NCBI GenBank assembly: GCA_951812925.1
Contig: OX638369.1
Span: 20,179,329-20,243,328, forward strand
DNA: 64,000 nucleotides
Direction: 5' to 3'
Source: Calliopum simillimum
Lineage: Eukaryota; Arthropoda; Insecta; Diptera; Lauxaniidae
Shown: in pieces, positions 1-10,930 of the stretch
Layout of the letters: each line of letters starts with the position of its first letter
Numbering within the stretch: the stretch's first letter is position 1
Position numbers and translations under genes: made by a program
The notes under the pieces: generated by a model
The model's input: the letters and a program-made list of their open reading frames with translations, nothing else
Database searches by the model: none
What the model was told of the DNA's origin: nothing

Positions 1-1
1 C

Positions 2-151
2 ATCAGCAGCAGCAGCAACATCAACAACATCATCATCATCCTCATCATCAATAGCAGCGGCAGCAGTAGTAATATTATCATTCCGGACAAAAATACTTTT
101 AATATGCGCCCAGAGCAGTTGTTGTACACATTGCGGCTATGTTGCCTGAGA
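2..151 (+). CDS. Possible 3' part of a host-gene exon at the window edge
   Basis: An open frame runs from base 2 to 151 without a stop. It encodes a Ser/Asn/Ile-rich stretch from a CAG/CAT microsatellite, then a less repetitive tail ending in residues PEQLLYTLRLCCLR. A GTAAGT splice-donor match starts at 152, and the frame ends on a codon boundary there. A low-complexity stretch followed by an ordered peptide and a donor is typical of fly regulatory-gene exons. The other reading (His/Gln-rich) stops near base 54. No family is recognised. The start lies outside the window, and microsatellites open frames by chance, so this is only a candidate. Confidence 0.3.
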
Positions 152-1804
152 GTAAGTAAATCGTACATATTAGATAAACAAAAATTTGCAAAGTTTTGCT
201 TTGGATATTAAATAAATGTGCGTAGAATCTGCTTATATTTAGTAAAACATTAACTAAATCACACATGTAAACAAATAAAGAAAAAACTACTTACGTACAT
301 GATACGCAATATCCTTAATAGCTTATATACTAACAGACATTATATTAAGGATTTTTATTTGCAGTTATTTAACTTTTTGTGTAATTAAGCTATGGATATG
401 CTTTGTTGGGGGACTATCTGTTTTGTTCTTACTCTTTCTATAGATGCATTTGCAGACAATCGTGATAGCTATGATAGCGTAGACAATATTGATGATAAAA
501 AGCATATGGTCAAAATCACAAAAAAGTAATCCAGGGAAAAATTTTTTGTTTCAAGTTTTTTAAAAATTTTTTTGCATGTGTCGAAAGATCATGTTTTGTA
601 CTATCTAGCGTTAGGAGGTGTTTCTATGTATGTGGAATAAAGTGACACTTCCATTGTTTTTTCAAAGTGAACAATATAAATAAAAAAAATATATAAAATT
701 CAGAGCTCTGGAAAAAAGGTAAGAACCGCTACATTCAATTCACGTGGTGTTTTATTGTGGAAATTATACCATTATATAAATAAATAAATAATAAAATGTA
801 AATAAAAATGTTTTGGTAAGCCGATTTTATGGCAATGAAAACAGCCGCAATTTAAATGTATCGTGGCAGATACAAAAAAGGAAAAAGTTTCTAATAGCTT
901 TTTAACCGCGATCTAATTTGACGGCAATTGCATTTCTGACGAACAGACTGTGGATACATCTTGACTACACTTAAGTTTAAGCAATTTTTAGAAGCCTTCT
1001 TTCTCTAAAAGACCATAATATATGTGTAAAGTGACAGAGATTTGTCACAGTAAATTTTATATTTCGTTTTTTGATTTTAATCGCCAATTTGTCACACAGG
1101 ATCGCCTCACCAAGGCTAAAATGAATAAAAATTACACCGAAAGGCTCAGAGAAGATGTAACATTTGAGCAATACAAGAAGAAAATAGACGCTGCAATGCG
1201 ATCGTATAACTTAATAAGTGAAAAAGAGGGCTTGGCACTTATTTAATTTCACCTTTTTTCCACCCACCGTATGGTATTTATGTTCGCCATTCTGTAGTAA
1301 TATTGTATTATATTGGTTATCACTAGTTAACATCTGTTTATTTATTATTGTAATTATATATAGTTCTTGTTATCAACATTGTACTGTAATTATAACTATC
1401 GATGCTTTACTGTTTTATAATTTATTTTTACACATACATTCAAACATTCATTATGTATACATACATTTAAGCATTCACGATTGTATTACTGAGAAAACCT
1501 GTGAGCATACGCATAGGAAAGAAGAGAAGAACATTGAGTTGGGAGAATAAAAGTGACGCTCAAACTGAACAGACGTGTGTTTTACTTGCTACAATTCTTC
1601 CATTAATTTTCATCAAAATCGCTTGCATAGTTTGTGAGATATGTATTAAAATCTAAAACCATGAAATCATTAATCCTTTGTATGGTGTTGAAAAAATCCT
1701 TTTTGGTAATGGCGTCAATATGGCTTCTTGTGAATACAGTTGGCTATCCAAATCCATTGAAAAAAATCAATGATACTCTCTTCTGCTTTTGTAATGTAGC
1801 TTTA
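152..1804. other. No gene seen; AT-rich non-coding sequence
   Basis: Short open frames here have low-complexity or Phe/Ile/Lys-rich translations with no recognisable motif. If the left-edge exon is real, this would be intron. Confidence 0.5.
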
Positions 1805-2070
1805 AGTGGAGCCCAAACTGTGATTTTTTCAGTTTTAAGCAAGGATCCAGACGTGATAAAAAAAACTAAACTCAGATTCGTAATAAGCAGATCTAAGTCC
1901 ATCATAAACGGCTATAAAAAACTACGACGGAAAACCATGGTAGGCCTGGATGGGGGTAGGGAATTTAAAAAAAATTTATTTTAAGTAACTTGGAGTCCTT
2001 CCAATAAGAATCTAGGCTCAGATTGCGGTTCTCATATTTTTTATACTCAAGTCCGTCTGGCGCCTAACAT
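1805..2070. repeat. Dispersed repeat fragment, related to 20.84-20.97 kb and 63.24-63.32 kb
   Basis: Bases 1818-1950 resemble 20840-20970: both contain GTGATTTTTTCA, AGCAAGGAT, CAGATTCGTAAT and CATAAACGGCTATAAAAA in the same order. Bases 1984-2050 (AGTAACTTGGAG, GCTCAGATT, GTTCTCATATTTT) resemble 63240-63310. It is probably a remnant of a dispersed element. The open frame at 1634-1984 is not convincing as protein. Confidence 0.5.
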
Positions 2071-2639
2071 AATGGGAAACTTGGGTAAAATGAAGCATAA
2101 GGGAGATTTAGCGAAGAAGTCATACATGATTTAATGCTCTTTTTTATTCTGTTTGTTGTTACAAACATTCGAAAGGGTATGAATACATTTTTTTATACAA
2201 TTTTTCATATAATTTCATATAATTTCCATATAATTTCATAGAAATTTTCAGAGTTTGATACGGAAAGACGTATTTTGAATAGTGTCCAAAAAAACTTTTA
2301 ATATTTTGTATGTGCCCCAGGCTATATAGGTGCTTACATAACATGCCTATAGACATCAAAATAAACTTCCAAATGGTGAAATAAGAGTGATTTTGAAACG
2401 TTTCAGAACAAAAGGGCTTATTTCGAAATGTTTTTTTACTTATTGCAATTACTGCAAATATGTTACAACAAAAATTTTAAGGGATTAGAATCTTTGGTCA
2501 ACTTACTATAATACAGGAGACATTAAAACAAAATATGTCATTGTAAACAGCCCCTAAAAGTTTTTTTGTTCATTACTGAAAATTTGTTTAACATGGTTTT
2601 ACGCCCTTTTGAAAAATAACTCCTCATATCATACTCATA

Positions 2640-2965
2640 TACTACTATATAAAATTTAACTTCTGTCTGTTTGTGTCCATAGCACGAGAACCGTTTTTTC
2701 GATTTGCATGTTTTTAATTTTTGTCTATAGATATTTTTCATGGTAAAGCTTGAAATACATTTTATTTCAATATAACCACGGCTTCGTCCGGGAACTTGGT
2801 AAATATTATAGCTGCAAAACCAGTTTTCCAATTTCCTTACATTTTTTTTCCTTTTAAAGGCATTTATTCCGTTAGGTTTCAGGACAAACTCTTTTTCGAT
2901 GATATATACATTGTAAAAGGCCATCGGGAAGAGGCCAACAAAGTTGTTCCTGGGGTAACTAGTAT
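2640..2965 (+). mobile_element. Helitron-like relic
   Basis: Starts near TATATAAAATTTAACTTCTG with a CTGTCTGTTTG run, continues with a 'cacgagaaccgtttttt' type segment and 'ggcttcgtccggg', and ends near 'ggggtaactagt'. This order (TATATAAA-CTGTCTG start, encouraging-CCGGG segment, CTAGT end) is a pattern I associate with non-autonomous insect Helitrons. No helicase coding remains. Boundaries and class are uncertain. Confidence 0.3.
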
Positions 2966-3960
2966 ATAATAAATACGAAAAACTATTTAAAAGACAGTAA
3001 AGACAACAAATATCATAAATCTACTTATTAGAGGCAATATAAGCCATATATATGTATATTATAGGCAAAACCATTTGCAAAATCGTATAATAGAAACAAA
3101 ATAATATACAAAGTAAAACAAAGACAGTGGAGGCAGCAAAGGACATCGTGAACGGTTGAACAAAGTTGCTCCCGGGGAACGGTGCCATGACATAATCCCA
3201 ACGGACATAATCCCCATTCACGCCAATGATTCGGACATAGTCCCCATTTCTAAAATGGGGATTATGTCCGTAATAATCCCATTGGGATTATGTCCGAAAA
3301 ATTTGCGGACATAACCCCCATGACCAAAATTTTTCGGTCATAATCCCCATTTACGAAGTGGGGATTATGTCCCCGGGGAACTACTTAGTTTACAATAAAG
3401 ACGAAAAACTATTCAAAAGACAGTAAAGACAACAGAGACAGTAAAGACAACATAGATAAGTAAAGACTCATTAGAGACAGTTTTAGCTATTTATACAATA
3501 AAGATAAAAATCCATTTAAAAGGTAATATAATAGAAACAAAATAATATTCAAAGGCAATGCATAAAAGAAAAACAATAAAGGCAGTAATGAAAACAAACG
3601 GAGTCAGAATACAATAGGGAATAAAGCCAATAAAAACTTTCGAACCACTAGAGACAATATTGTCCATATATACAATAGAGAGAAAAATTTCTATGACAAT
3701 AAAGACAACCAAGAAAGTAAAGACAACAAAGGTAATAAGTGCATTAATGCGTCTTTTATTGTGATGCCAGTGGCTTCAGTTGAAGTAAATAAAGACAACA
3801 AAGATAGTGGAGACAGCAAATACCATTAATGTAGTAATGCGTATTTTGTTGTGATGCCAGCGGCTTTAAATGTCTGTTTGATTCCGCTTTTCTATGACAA
3901 TAAAGACAAAAAAGACAGTAGAAACAGCAAATTTACTGAATCAAGTAATACATCTTTTGC
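2966..3960. repeat. Degenerate AAAGACA-type minisatellite
   Basis: Imperfect repeats of 'aataaagacaacaaagacag' type recur through the interval, with larger duplicated blocks: 'taatgcgtcttttattgtgatgccag' near 3745 and its relative near 3837. Interrupted at 3188-3376 by a palindromic cluster. Open frames on the minus strand are hydrophobic by-products of the repeat. Confidence 0.55.
3188..3376. repeat. Palindromic cluster of GGACATAATCCCC units
   Basis: About eight copies or near copies of GGACATAATCCCCATT occur in alternating orientation within 190 bases, including a near-perfect hairpin around 3230-3275 and another at 3335-3376. Partial copies carry single changes (ATAGTCCCC, ATAACCCCC). 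It is likely a tandem or nested palindromic MITE. No coding potential. Confidence 0.6.
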
Positions 3961-3969
3961 AGCTGTAGT

Positions 3970-5330
3970 TTAAGTAAAGGTTTGTTTGGCTCTGCTTTTT
4001 ATGAAAATATTGACTTGGGAAAATCCCACTAATGATTTCAAATGTAATAATGTTTACGTGACTTTGGTATACTCTATTTTATTGATCTTTTGATATGCAT
4101 TTTTTATATTTTTTTTCGTGTCATTTAGTAAAATTGCAAAGTTTTGTCATTTATTTTAAATATTTCTTAAATTTCTCATGCAACTCTAAAACCGCGCTCA
4201 CTTTCTTTGAGTAAATCATAACAGCTTTGCGTTGCTTTCTCATTTACATTTAAAGTAAAGTAAAGTAAAGTAAAGACTGCAAACATAATGTCCTTATGAA
4301 AATATGAAAGCAGCTTGTGAAGTTTGCTAACATACAGGGTGGTTATATAATAAAATGTTTCACAAAATTATACAAAAATTCTAATAAATTATTTGTACTT
4401 ATTACAAAGAGAAATTTTAAATATCAGAAAAATGTAAAGATTTAAAGAAAGTCATAAATATTCAATTAAAAAAAAAAAAATATTTAAATAATCTTTTGAT
4501 AACTCTGATGTTGACCCCCATGTAAAAGAATTCATAAATATACAACAAAATAAAAATGAAATAAAATAAAACAAAATAAAAGAGAAAATCAGTAAAAACC
4601 AACAACAGGCATGAGATGAAAATTTTCCAAGTGCTCGGTATAATCTTCAAAATTAATAAAGTTTTTTTCCTTAACTTGTTTGTTGTTGTTGTTTATTCCA
4701 TTTGTTGTTGTTGTTATATTTATTCAACATCCTTTTCGTTTTATTTATTTGTATATCCTTTCAGTGTTGTTTTTCCTTCACTTCTGTTTTTTGTTATTCA
4801 TATTTATAGCATGAAGTTTTGTATCGAAGTTTTATGCAACACACGGCGCTTAGCGCTCAACTTTTCGCTATCGACATGGGGGTTTTTAGTGCACCGTGTG
4901 ATGTTTGTCTTGACGGCTGGCGGTTTTATGAGAGGAGGGGGGGGGGGGAATATGCGATACTCTGCTTGGTGATGGTTGATTATAAAAGAGCGGGCGCACA
5001 AAAAATGCAGTCCTTGAGCCAGAAAGTTTCAATTTTTCTTTTGCGAGGATTTGCATTGCTATATTAGGAATGGATTCTTTTTTTGCCACTTTTTTTGTGG
5101 GTTTCTTTTTTGTTTTTGTGTTTGTGATATTTCTCTTTGTACATTTCCGTTGAATTATTTAAGTCTGCTTTTTTTTTCCTTTGAGAAAGTTTCACTTTTT
5201 GACACATTTTCGTACTTACAATATTTTCACTATTTAATGCAGAATGCAAATTGAAGTTTAGCAGGAAGTTTTTTGTTATTTGAGTAAATTGAAGGGAATT
5301 ATGGTTTTGACTTTAAAATTATAAGAATAA
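3970..5330. other. No gene seen; microsatellites and homopolymers
   Basis: Contains an (AAAGT)n run at about 4250-4273, TTG-rich stretches at 4680-4720 and a G12-type run near 4936. Several overlapping short frames at 4.6-5.25 kb on both strands are low-complexity. Confidence 0.5.
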
Positions 5331-5339
5331 TATGTCTTA

Positions 5340-5900
5340 AAGCGCAAACTATTGATTTGTAGCGGTCGTCAAAAAGTTTTTTACGCACCATAGACATACC
5401 AAACAGTAAAAGCTATAACTGAAGCACTACAAATGTTAAAAACTTAATAGAGAAAGGAACCCTATGCTTGAAGAAAAATATTTAAATCTTCATGAAATCT
5501 TAACAATCATTTAAAGTATTAGCAAAATACGAGTGCAATAGCAACTAACAAAAAGTTCAAAATTTGAAGCAAAGCAAATGTCTATACGTACATTAAAAGT
5601 GATAAAAACCACTTAATACCTACGAAAAATTAAAACTATTGACTTAAGTGTATAGCCGACGTCAAAAAGATTCTTCGGTACTATGACATACCAAACAGTA
5701 AAAGCTTTAACTGAAGCACCACAAATGTTAAAAACTTAATAGAGAAAGGAACCCCATATTTGAAGAAAACTATTTAAATCTTCTTGAAATCTTAAGAATT
5801 GTTAAAAGCGTTAGCTAAATATGAAGTAATAGCGGCAAGCAAAAAAATCTAAATTTGAAACATTACAAATGTTTACAAAAAAGTGAGAAAAACCACTAGA
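5340..5900. repeat. Tandem duplication, about 300-bp unit, two copies
   Basis: Unit 1 (about 5345-5640) and unit 2 (about 5645-5900) share in order: CATACCAAACAGTAAAAGCT, ACTGAAGCAC, CACAAATGTTAAAAACTTAA, TAGAGAAAGGAACCC and ATTTAAATCTTC. Shorter relatives of 'ctacaaatgtt' recur at 7.18, 7.47 and 7.70 kb, so the family extends further in decayed form. Confidence 0.7.
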
Positions 5901-6119
5901 GAAAACTACCAAAATTTCTATAGAATACTAATAATAATTGAAAATATGATGATGATGCATAAAATTTTAAAACTTTAAAAATGGCATTAACAAAAGCCAC
6001 GAAAAGTATCCTAAAACTTAATTATCAAATCGAAAATGTTAGACAAAGAGCTTAGGAATCAATGGCTTTTCAAATATTTCGAAGAAAAAAAAAAAAAAAA
6101 ACTAGAGAGGGTGTTACCT

Positions 6120-6900
6120 TTGGCCTTTCCAAACATTTAATTCCCTTCACTACAGTATTTGAAAAATTTTGCTTGCATGGGTGGTGCTATAATCTCTTGT
6201 CCGAGTTCACATAGCTTTTGCTCAGATCTTGCATTTACTGTTCTTAGTATCTGAGTGAAATTCGGTTGAATAATCTCAAAAAAACGCCTTCAGCATAGCA
6301 TTTGGATCTTTTGGTTATATTGGAGATGCTTTGTCATTTTGTCCCAGTATGTCTAGTTTTTGCTCAGAGCTTGCATTTACTGTTCTTAGTGACTGAGCGA
6401 AATTTGCTTTGATTATCTCGAAAAAAGCTTTCTGCACAGAATTTCGAAACTTTTGCATGTATGGGAGGTGCCACGCCCTCTTGTCTGAGTTCAACTAGTT
6501 TTTGTTCAAAGCATTCGCTTACTATTCTCAGTATTTCTGTGTATTTTGGTTGCATTGACGTGAAAAATACTCCTAAAGTATCATTTTGAACGAATTCCTT
6601 GTATGGGTGGTAGGCGTGTCTGTTGACCGATTTTACTCATTTTCAAAACCTCTAATCTTACTTTAATGACAAAGGCAGCGCACAAAATTTCATTGAATTA
6701 ACTTGCTTCCAAAAATATTAAAATGATTTCAATGGCCACACAGACCGACAGACAACCAGACAGACGGACATGGCAATATTGACTCAGGAGGTGACGCTGA
6801 TTAAGGATATATACACATTTCTTTACCTACCACGCCTCCTGCACTACATAAAAAACGGAAAGACAAAGTGAATATACCTGGGTGTAGGGTATTAAAAAAC
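6120..6900. repeat. Dispersed dipteran repeat with CAGACAGACGGACATGGC motif
   Basis: Two or three internal blocks repeat ('gggtggtgc', 'ttttgctcagagcttgcatttactg', 'aaatttgctttgattatctc'). The 3' part has 'accgacagacaaccagacagacgg', 'gactcaggaggtgacgctgat' and 'atatacctgggtgtagggtat'. This tail is common in introns and intergenic DNA of flies. No protein is encoded. Confidence 0.5.
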
Positions 6901-7083
6901 AGTAAGGTGAATGGCCTATTCCTTAGTGAGCGTTCTTTAGAGGGAGGAGGGTATGCAATTCATATAAAGCCGGACAACCAGGATGAGTAATGAACTTTCT
7001 GTTCATTTGTAGATATTTTTCATGGAACTTTTCTTACAATGCCTTACGTTAAGCATTAAAAGATATCAGCAGCAAAGCATTAA

Positions 7084-7153
7084 CCCTTTCGACCCGGCTG
7101 GAACAATATATCCCAATTTACATATATTTATTATCCCAGCCGGGTCGAAAGGG
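7084..7153. mobile_element. 70-bp piggyBac-like miniature element with TTAA duplication
   Basis: Perfect 18-bp terminal inverted repeats, CCCTTTCGACCCGGCTGG at 7084-7101 and its reverse complement at 7136-7153, flanked by TTAA at 7080-7083 and 7154-7157. The 34-bp interior is AT-rich. TTAA duplication plus CCC termini are hallmarks of piggyBac-superfamily elements, so this is read as a very small MITE. An alternative is a palindromic protein-binding site that happens to be flanked by TTAA. Confidence 0.65.
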
Positions 7154-7157
7154 TTAA

Positions 7158-9250
7158 ACAAAAATTAATATTTGAAACTCTACAAATGTCAAAAAATAAA
7201 AACTAATAACATACAATATTGGGGTGTTTAAGTATTATGAAAGGACGCTTCAATGATTTTAGACATCTATATTTCCTGTTTAAGCGACAAATGACGAAAT
7301 TTCGATGGCAATATCGAAAAGAAAATATTGAAGACAACCCTCTCTTGCTAATCAACGTCGCCTAAGAACGAAGAAAACTGTAGGAATCTATTTATAACAA
7401 TCTTGTTAACATTAAAATCATGATAATATCAGATGTCTTCCATTAAATGTAAAATAAAAAAATGAAGCTCTACAAATGTTATAAACAAAAATTTTTAAAA
7501 ATACATATCCAGCCAATTAAAAAGCTCAATGAAGCGCTAATTTAAAAAAAAAATCTAAGGAACTTTGAGTAGATTAAGAACCGGAGTGTGAAGTAATTGG
7601 AAATTATTTGAAATTAATAAATACGTTGTTTTTGTAGTACTTATCCTAATTGAGAGTCGCTGCAGCTGCGCCACAAACCCGACAACTTGGAATCCGAAAC
7701 TCTACAAATGCTCTTATCAAACCAATACAAATTGGCTTTAAACTTAGTACAAGTACACAAAATAATATTGAACAGAAAGTGATCGGAATTATTCATGTAA
7801 GTAAGTAGAAATAGCACTTGATGCATTTTCGATGATATTGTATTGAGACTAAGTGAAGCATATCTCTTCCATTTTTGAATCGGATTTTATTTTTTGTTTC
7901 AAACAGCATTCATAATTTTACAAACGAATCCTCCTCATTTTGTTTAATATGTGATTTTCTTGTTTCTCTGCGCAAAATTTCCCCATCGCACTATAATTCC
8001 AAAAGTTCGAATTTCCTAAGGTCACAAGTCAAAAATGCTTTATTGCCATTTTTTGATTGACACTGCTCCAGCACTCATCATATACAGTAAATAGTAGCAC
8101 AATTGCACCAATAGTAGTTTGCACAAACGACATCGACCATGACAAAATATTGCAAAATACAAGCAGCACTCGTTCTCTTAACGAAACTGAAAAAAGTCAC
8201 CATTTAGTTGTTCAATATAGCTTGACATGCTTGCGGCAGCAATTAAATTCATATTTCAACATAACGTTCCAAAACGTTTTCGCAACTTAATTTTGAAAAC
8301 AAGAATCTCCACTTCGCTTGCAACTTGTCGTCGTGCAATGGTTGCATCAATTCGCATATCCTGCGCGCGTATACTCTGCTACGTAGGGGTCGACATTTTA
8401 CCATGACAGCAATTGCTATTGAGTTTCCTGCTGCTGCTGTTGCTGTTGCATATATCGCGCAAATGCATTTTATTGCAATTTTTATTTGCAAAGGACCTTG
8501 GCCCTTATGTCCTCTTTTTTTGTTTTTTTTTTTTAATTTTAGCCAATCCAGTTTGTTGTAGTTACTATTGCCAATGGCACACATTAAAACACATGCACCA
8601 GCAGCAACATTGCTGCTGTTATTGTTATTGTTGCCGTATTTGCTTCAGCTAACGATTTCTACTGTTGCTGCAAGACACGAGTGCAGTCAGTAGTTTCATA
8701 TAAAAAAATGAATTGCTCTTGGTATTATTATGATTTTTCTCGTTGTTTTTGCTGCTGTTGCTGCTGCGCTGCTGTTGTTACTTTTAATATTGTTATCAAC
8801 TGCTAACAGCTGTTGTTGTTACTGCAGGTTGTTGTTGTGTGTAAAATTTTATTAGAGAATTTTTTCGTGAAATTTTATCGAGAAATTTTTGTTCATTTTA
8901 TTTATAATTTTTTAGATAACACCAGTACCATATTGTAATTGGGATAGGTATCTGCTATGAACAAAAGGAACTAAAATTTACTCATACGACATGTAAAAAA
9001 ATATTTTTGGGAATTCCACGATTGCTAACATAAATTTGAAAGATGGTGCCAAAAAAGTAAGCTGAGGAGGTCATTTCTACACGACGCACAGTGGATAAAT
9101 GGCATTAGTTTGACTACGCTGATTTCAAAAATGTTGCAAATTGAGAGCTCTATTTTATAGCTTTCAAGTTATGAGAAAAAAACTGTTATTTACTTTAGAA
9201 AAATTAGATTTTGTTTGTGTTTTTGTTTCTCATTGACTCGGATTCTGACC
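7158..9250. other. No gene seen; CTG/TTG microsatellites
   Basis: Trinucleotide-rich tracts at about 8425-8455, 8595-8640 and 8745-8840 create leucine- or cysteine-rich open frames on + and alanine-rich frames on -. None shows a domain. Confidence 0.5.
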
Positions 9251-9254
9251 GATT

Positions 9255-9430
9255 TTAGTTAAAGTTGCACATCCCATTTGAATAAAAATTAGGCTTAGTT
9301 ATGGGCAAAAAATGGGTAGTGCCCCCCGAAAGTAAAAGTCTTCGGGACAGATGTTCATTAGAAAAATGGGCGGTGCCACGCCCTAAGTAAAAACAGAATT
9401 CATCATATCACTGACAGTATGTAGCCGTCG
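9255..9430. repeat. Fragment of the GGGCGGTGCCACGCCC dispersed repeat
   Basis: 'aaaatgggcggtgccacgcc' and neighbouring bases match the style of 6460-6480 ('gggaggtgccacgccctc'). A third decayed copy lies at 10640-10930. Confidence 0.4.
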
Positions 9431-10639
9431 GTGCCCAGGGTTCGTATACAAAATTTATTCTCAGCCAAGGAAAGAAACACTTTTCACAATTTTCACTGGT
9501 TTTATTTTACTGGTTTCTTTTATTTCACTGATTTTATTCCTCCTGTAAAGCACTCTTAAAATATGTTGAACAATAAATATGCTATGTATGGATGACGAAA
9601 ATGTGTGTACAACGTGAATATAAAAAGTCAACCAAACCAAGAGTCGTGCCACCACTAATTCTCCGTGGACTTGTCGCATTCGCGTCGCCGATCTGTGTTT
9701 CCATCCAGATGTCAAGATTGAAGAAAACCGCGCCACCGCTGCCTCCCCGTTGTCCTCTGCTAACCTGTTCTTGTTTGTTCACGAGAGCCCGCGCCACCGC
9801 TAGACTCCCGGGTCAGGTCAGAAAATTCTTCAGAAAACAAAGCCCTAAGCCCTTAGTTAATTAGTCAATGATACGTGTGTATTGGTTTTTTTTTTTGAAA
9901 GTCTCAGTTTCATCCAAGGATGGTTGAAATATTTGAAGAACACGTCTTACTCCATTGATGGTCAGGTTACTAGCTTACGATACCGTCACCGGAACTTGCA
10001 TTCCACCATTCCATTTTCATTCATGATCAGCTGTTTCTTGTTATCGTTAGGATTTGACAGTTGGCACTTACTGTTTCCGGACCAGGGTTGCTGCTGCACG
10101 CGATAATCATGCCATTCTTGTCCAACTGTTTGTCAAGTGGTTGCACGATAGCTTGTCAAGCGGTTGCACGTTTGTTTGTCAAGCCCGTTGGATGTGATTG
10201 TTCTAAAAATATCAATTACTTAAAATCCTTAGTTAAAAATTAATTCTAGACTTATTTAATTAGAAATTTTTTACTTGATTAAACCTTAAGTAGTTCTTAA
10301 TATTATTAATACTTGAAATACAAGTAATTATTATAAAGATGTAGGCGCAAATGATTGTTCTGATTTGTGTCCTCACAGCAGATATATATGATTAGGTACA
10401 TATCGTTCCTATACAAGTAAAAAGTACTTAGTCAGTTTGTCAAGCTTTGATGTATGGAAATCTTTGTTTTGCTTTTACTTTTATGATTAAAATAACCACG
10501 TTTTAATAAAGATATGACTAAATGAGTCTTATCAAATTAAAGACTATAATAGTTTTTAGCAGAAATGCCAAAGAACTCGAAACTAGAAAAAATTGACTTA
10601 ATGCTTTTTACTTGTTTAGGGACGATACAGAAAGAGCAA
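9431..10639. other. No recognisable gene; relatively GC-rich patch of unknown origin
   Basis: Bases 9640-9850 and 10000-10200 are clearly richer in G+C than their surroundings and contain 'gtttgtcaag' direct repeats (10124-10185). This could be an LTR or other element remnant, but I could not find paired ends. Short frames of 60-91 codons overlap on both strands without motifs. Confidence 0.35.
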
Positions 10640-10930
10640 TAGAACAAATATTTCTCACTAAAAGATTGGGCGGGTCCACGCTCTCCTAAAAGTTGATTCA
10701 TTATATCTCAGAAGCTGCTTGACGGAGATAAATAAAATTTGCCAAACATGCAACGGGCATTTGGAGAAATAACTTTCAATGAAAAAGTTGGCAGTGATAC
10801 ACCCCATAACAATAAAATATGTCATATTATCGGAAAATATAATATTTGCTTCACTATGTTATGTCCAAGTTAATAACGTGTAAGGTGCCAAGTGGTATTA
10901 AAAGGGGGAATATACCACTTACCTACTACC
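10640..10930. repeat. Decayed copy of the GGGCGG...CCACG dispersed repeat
   Basis: Contains 'gattgggcgggtccacgctc', 'gagataaataaaatttgcc' and ends 'ggggaatataccacttacctac', paralleling the order seen at 6.4-6.9 kb. Confidence 0.35.

Noticed and set aside
4616..5254. Several overlapping frames of 61-118 codons on both strands
   Set aside because: Hydrophobic or low-complexity translations of T-rich and G-rich runs; no motif, and mutual overlap on both strands.
8249..8652. Alanine- or leucine-rich frames of 78-111 codons
   Set aside because: They arise from CTG/TTG microsatellites; no ordered flanking peptide.
9413..10240. Solo LTR
   Set aside because: GC-rich and LTR-like in feel, but no TG...CA ends with a target duplication could be paired.
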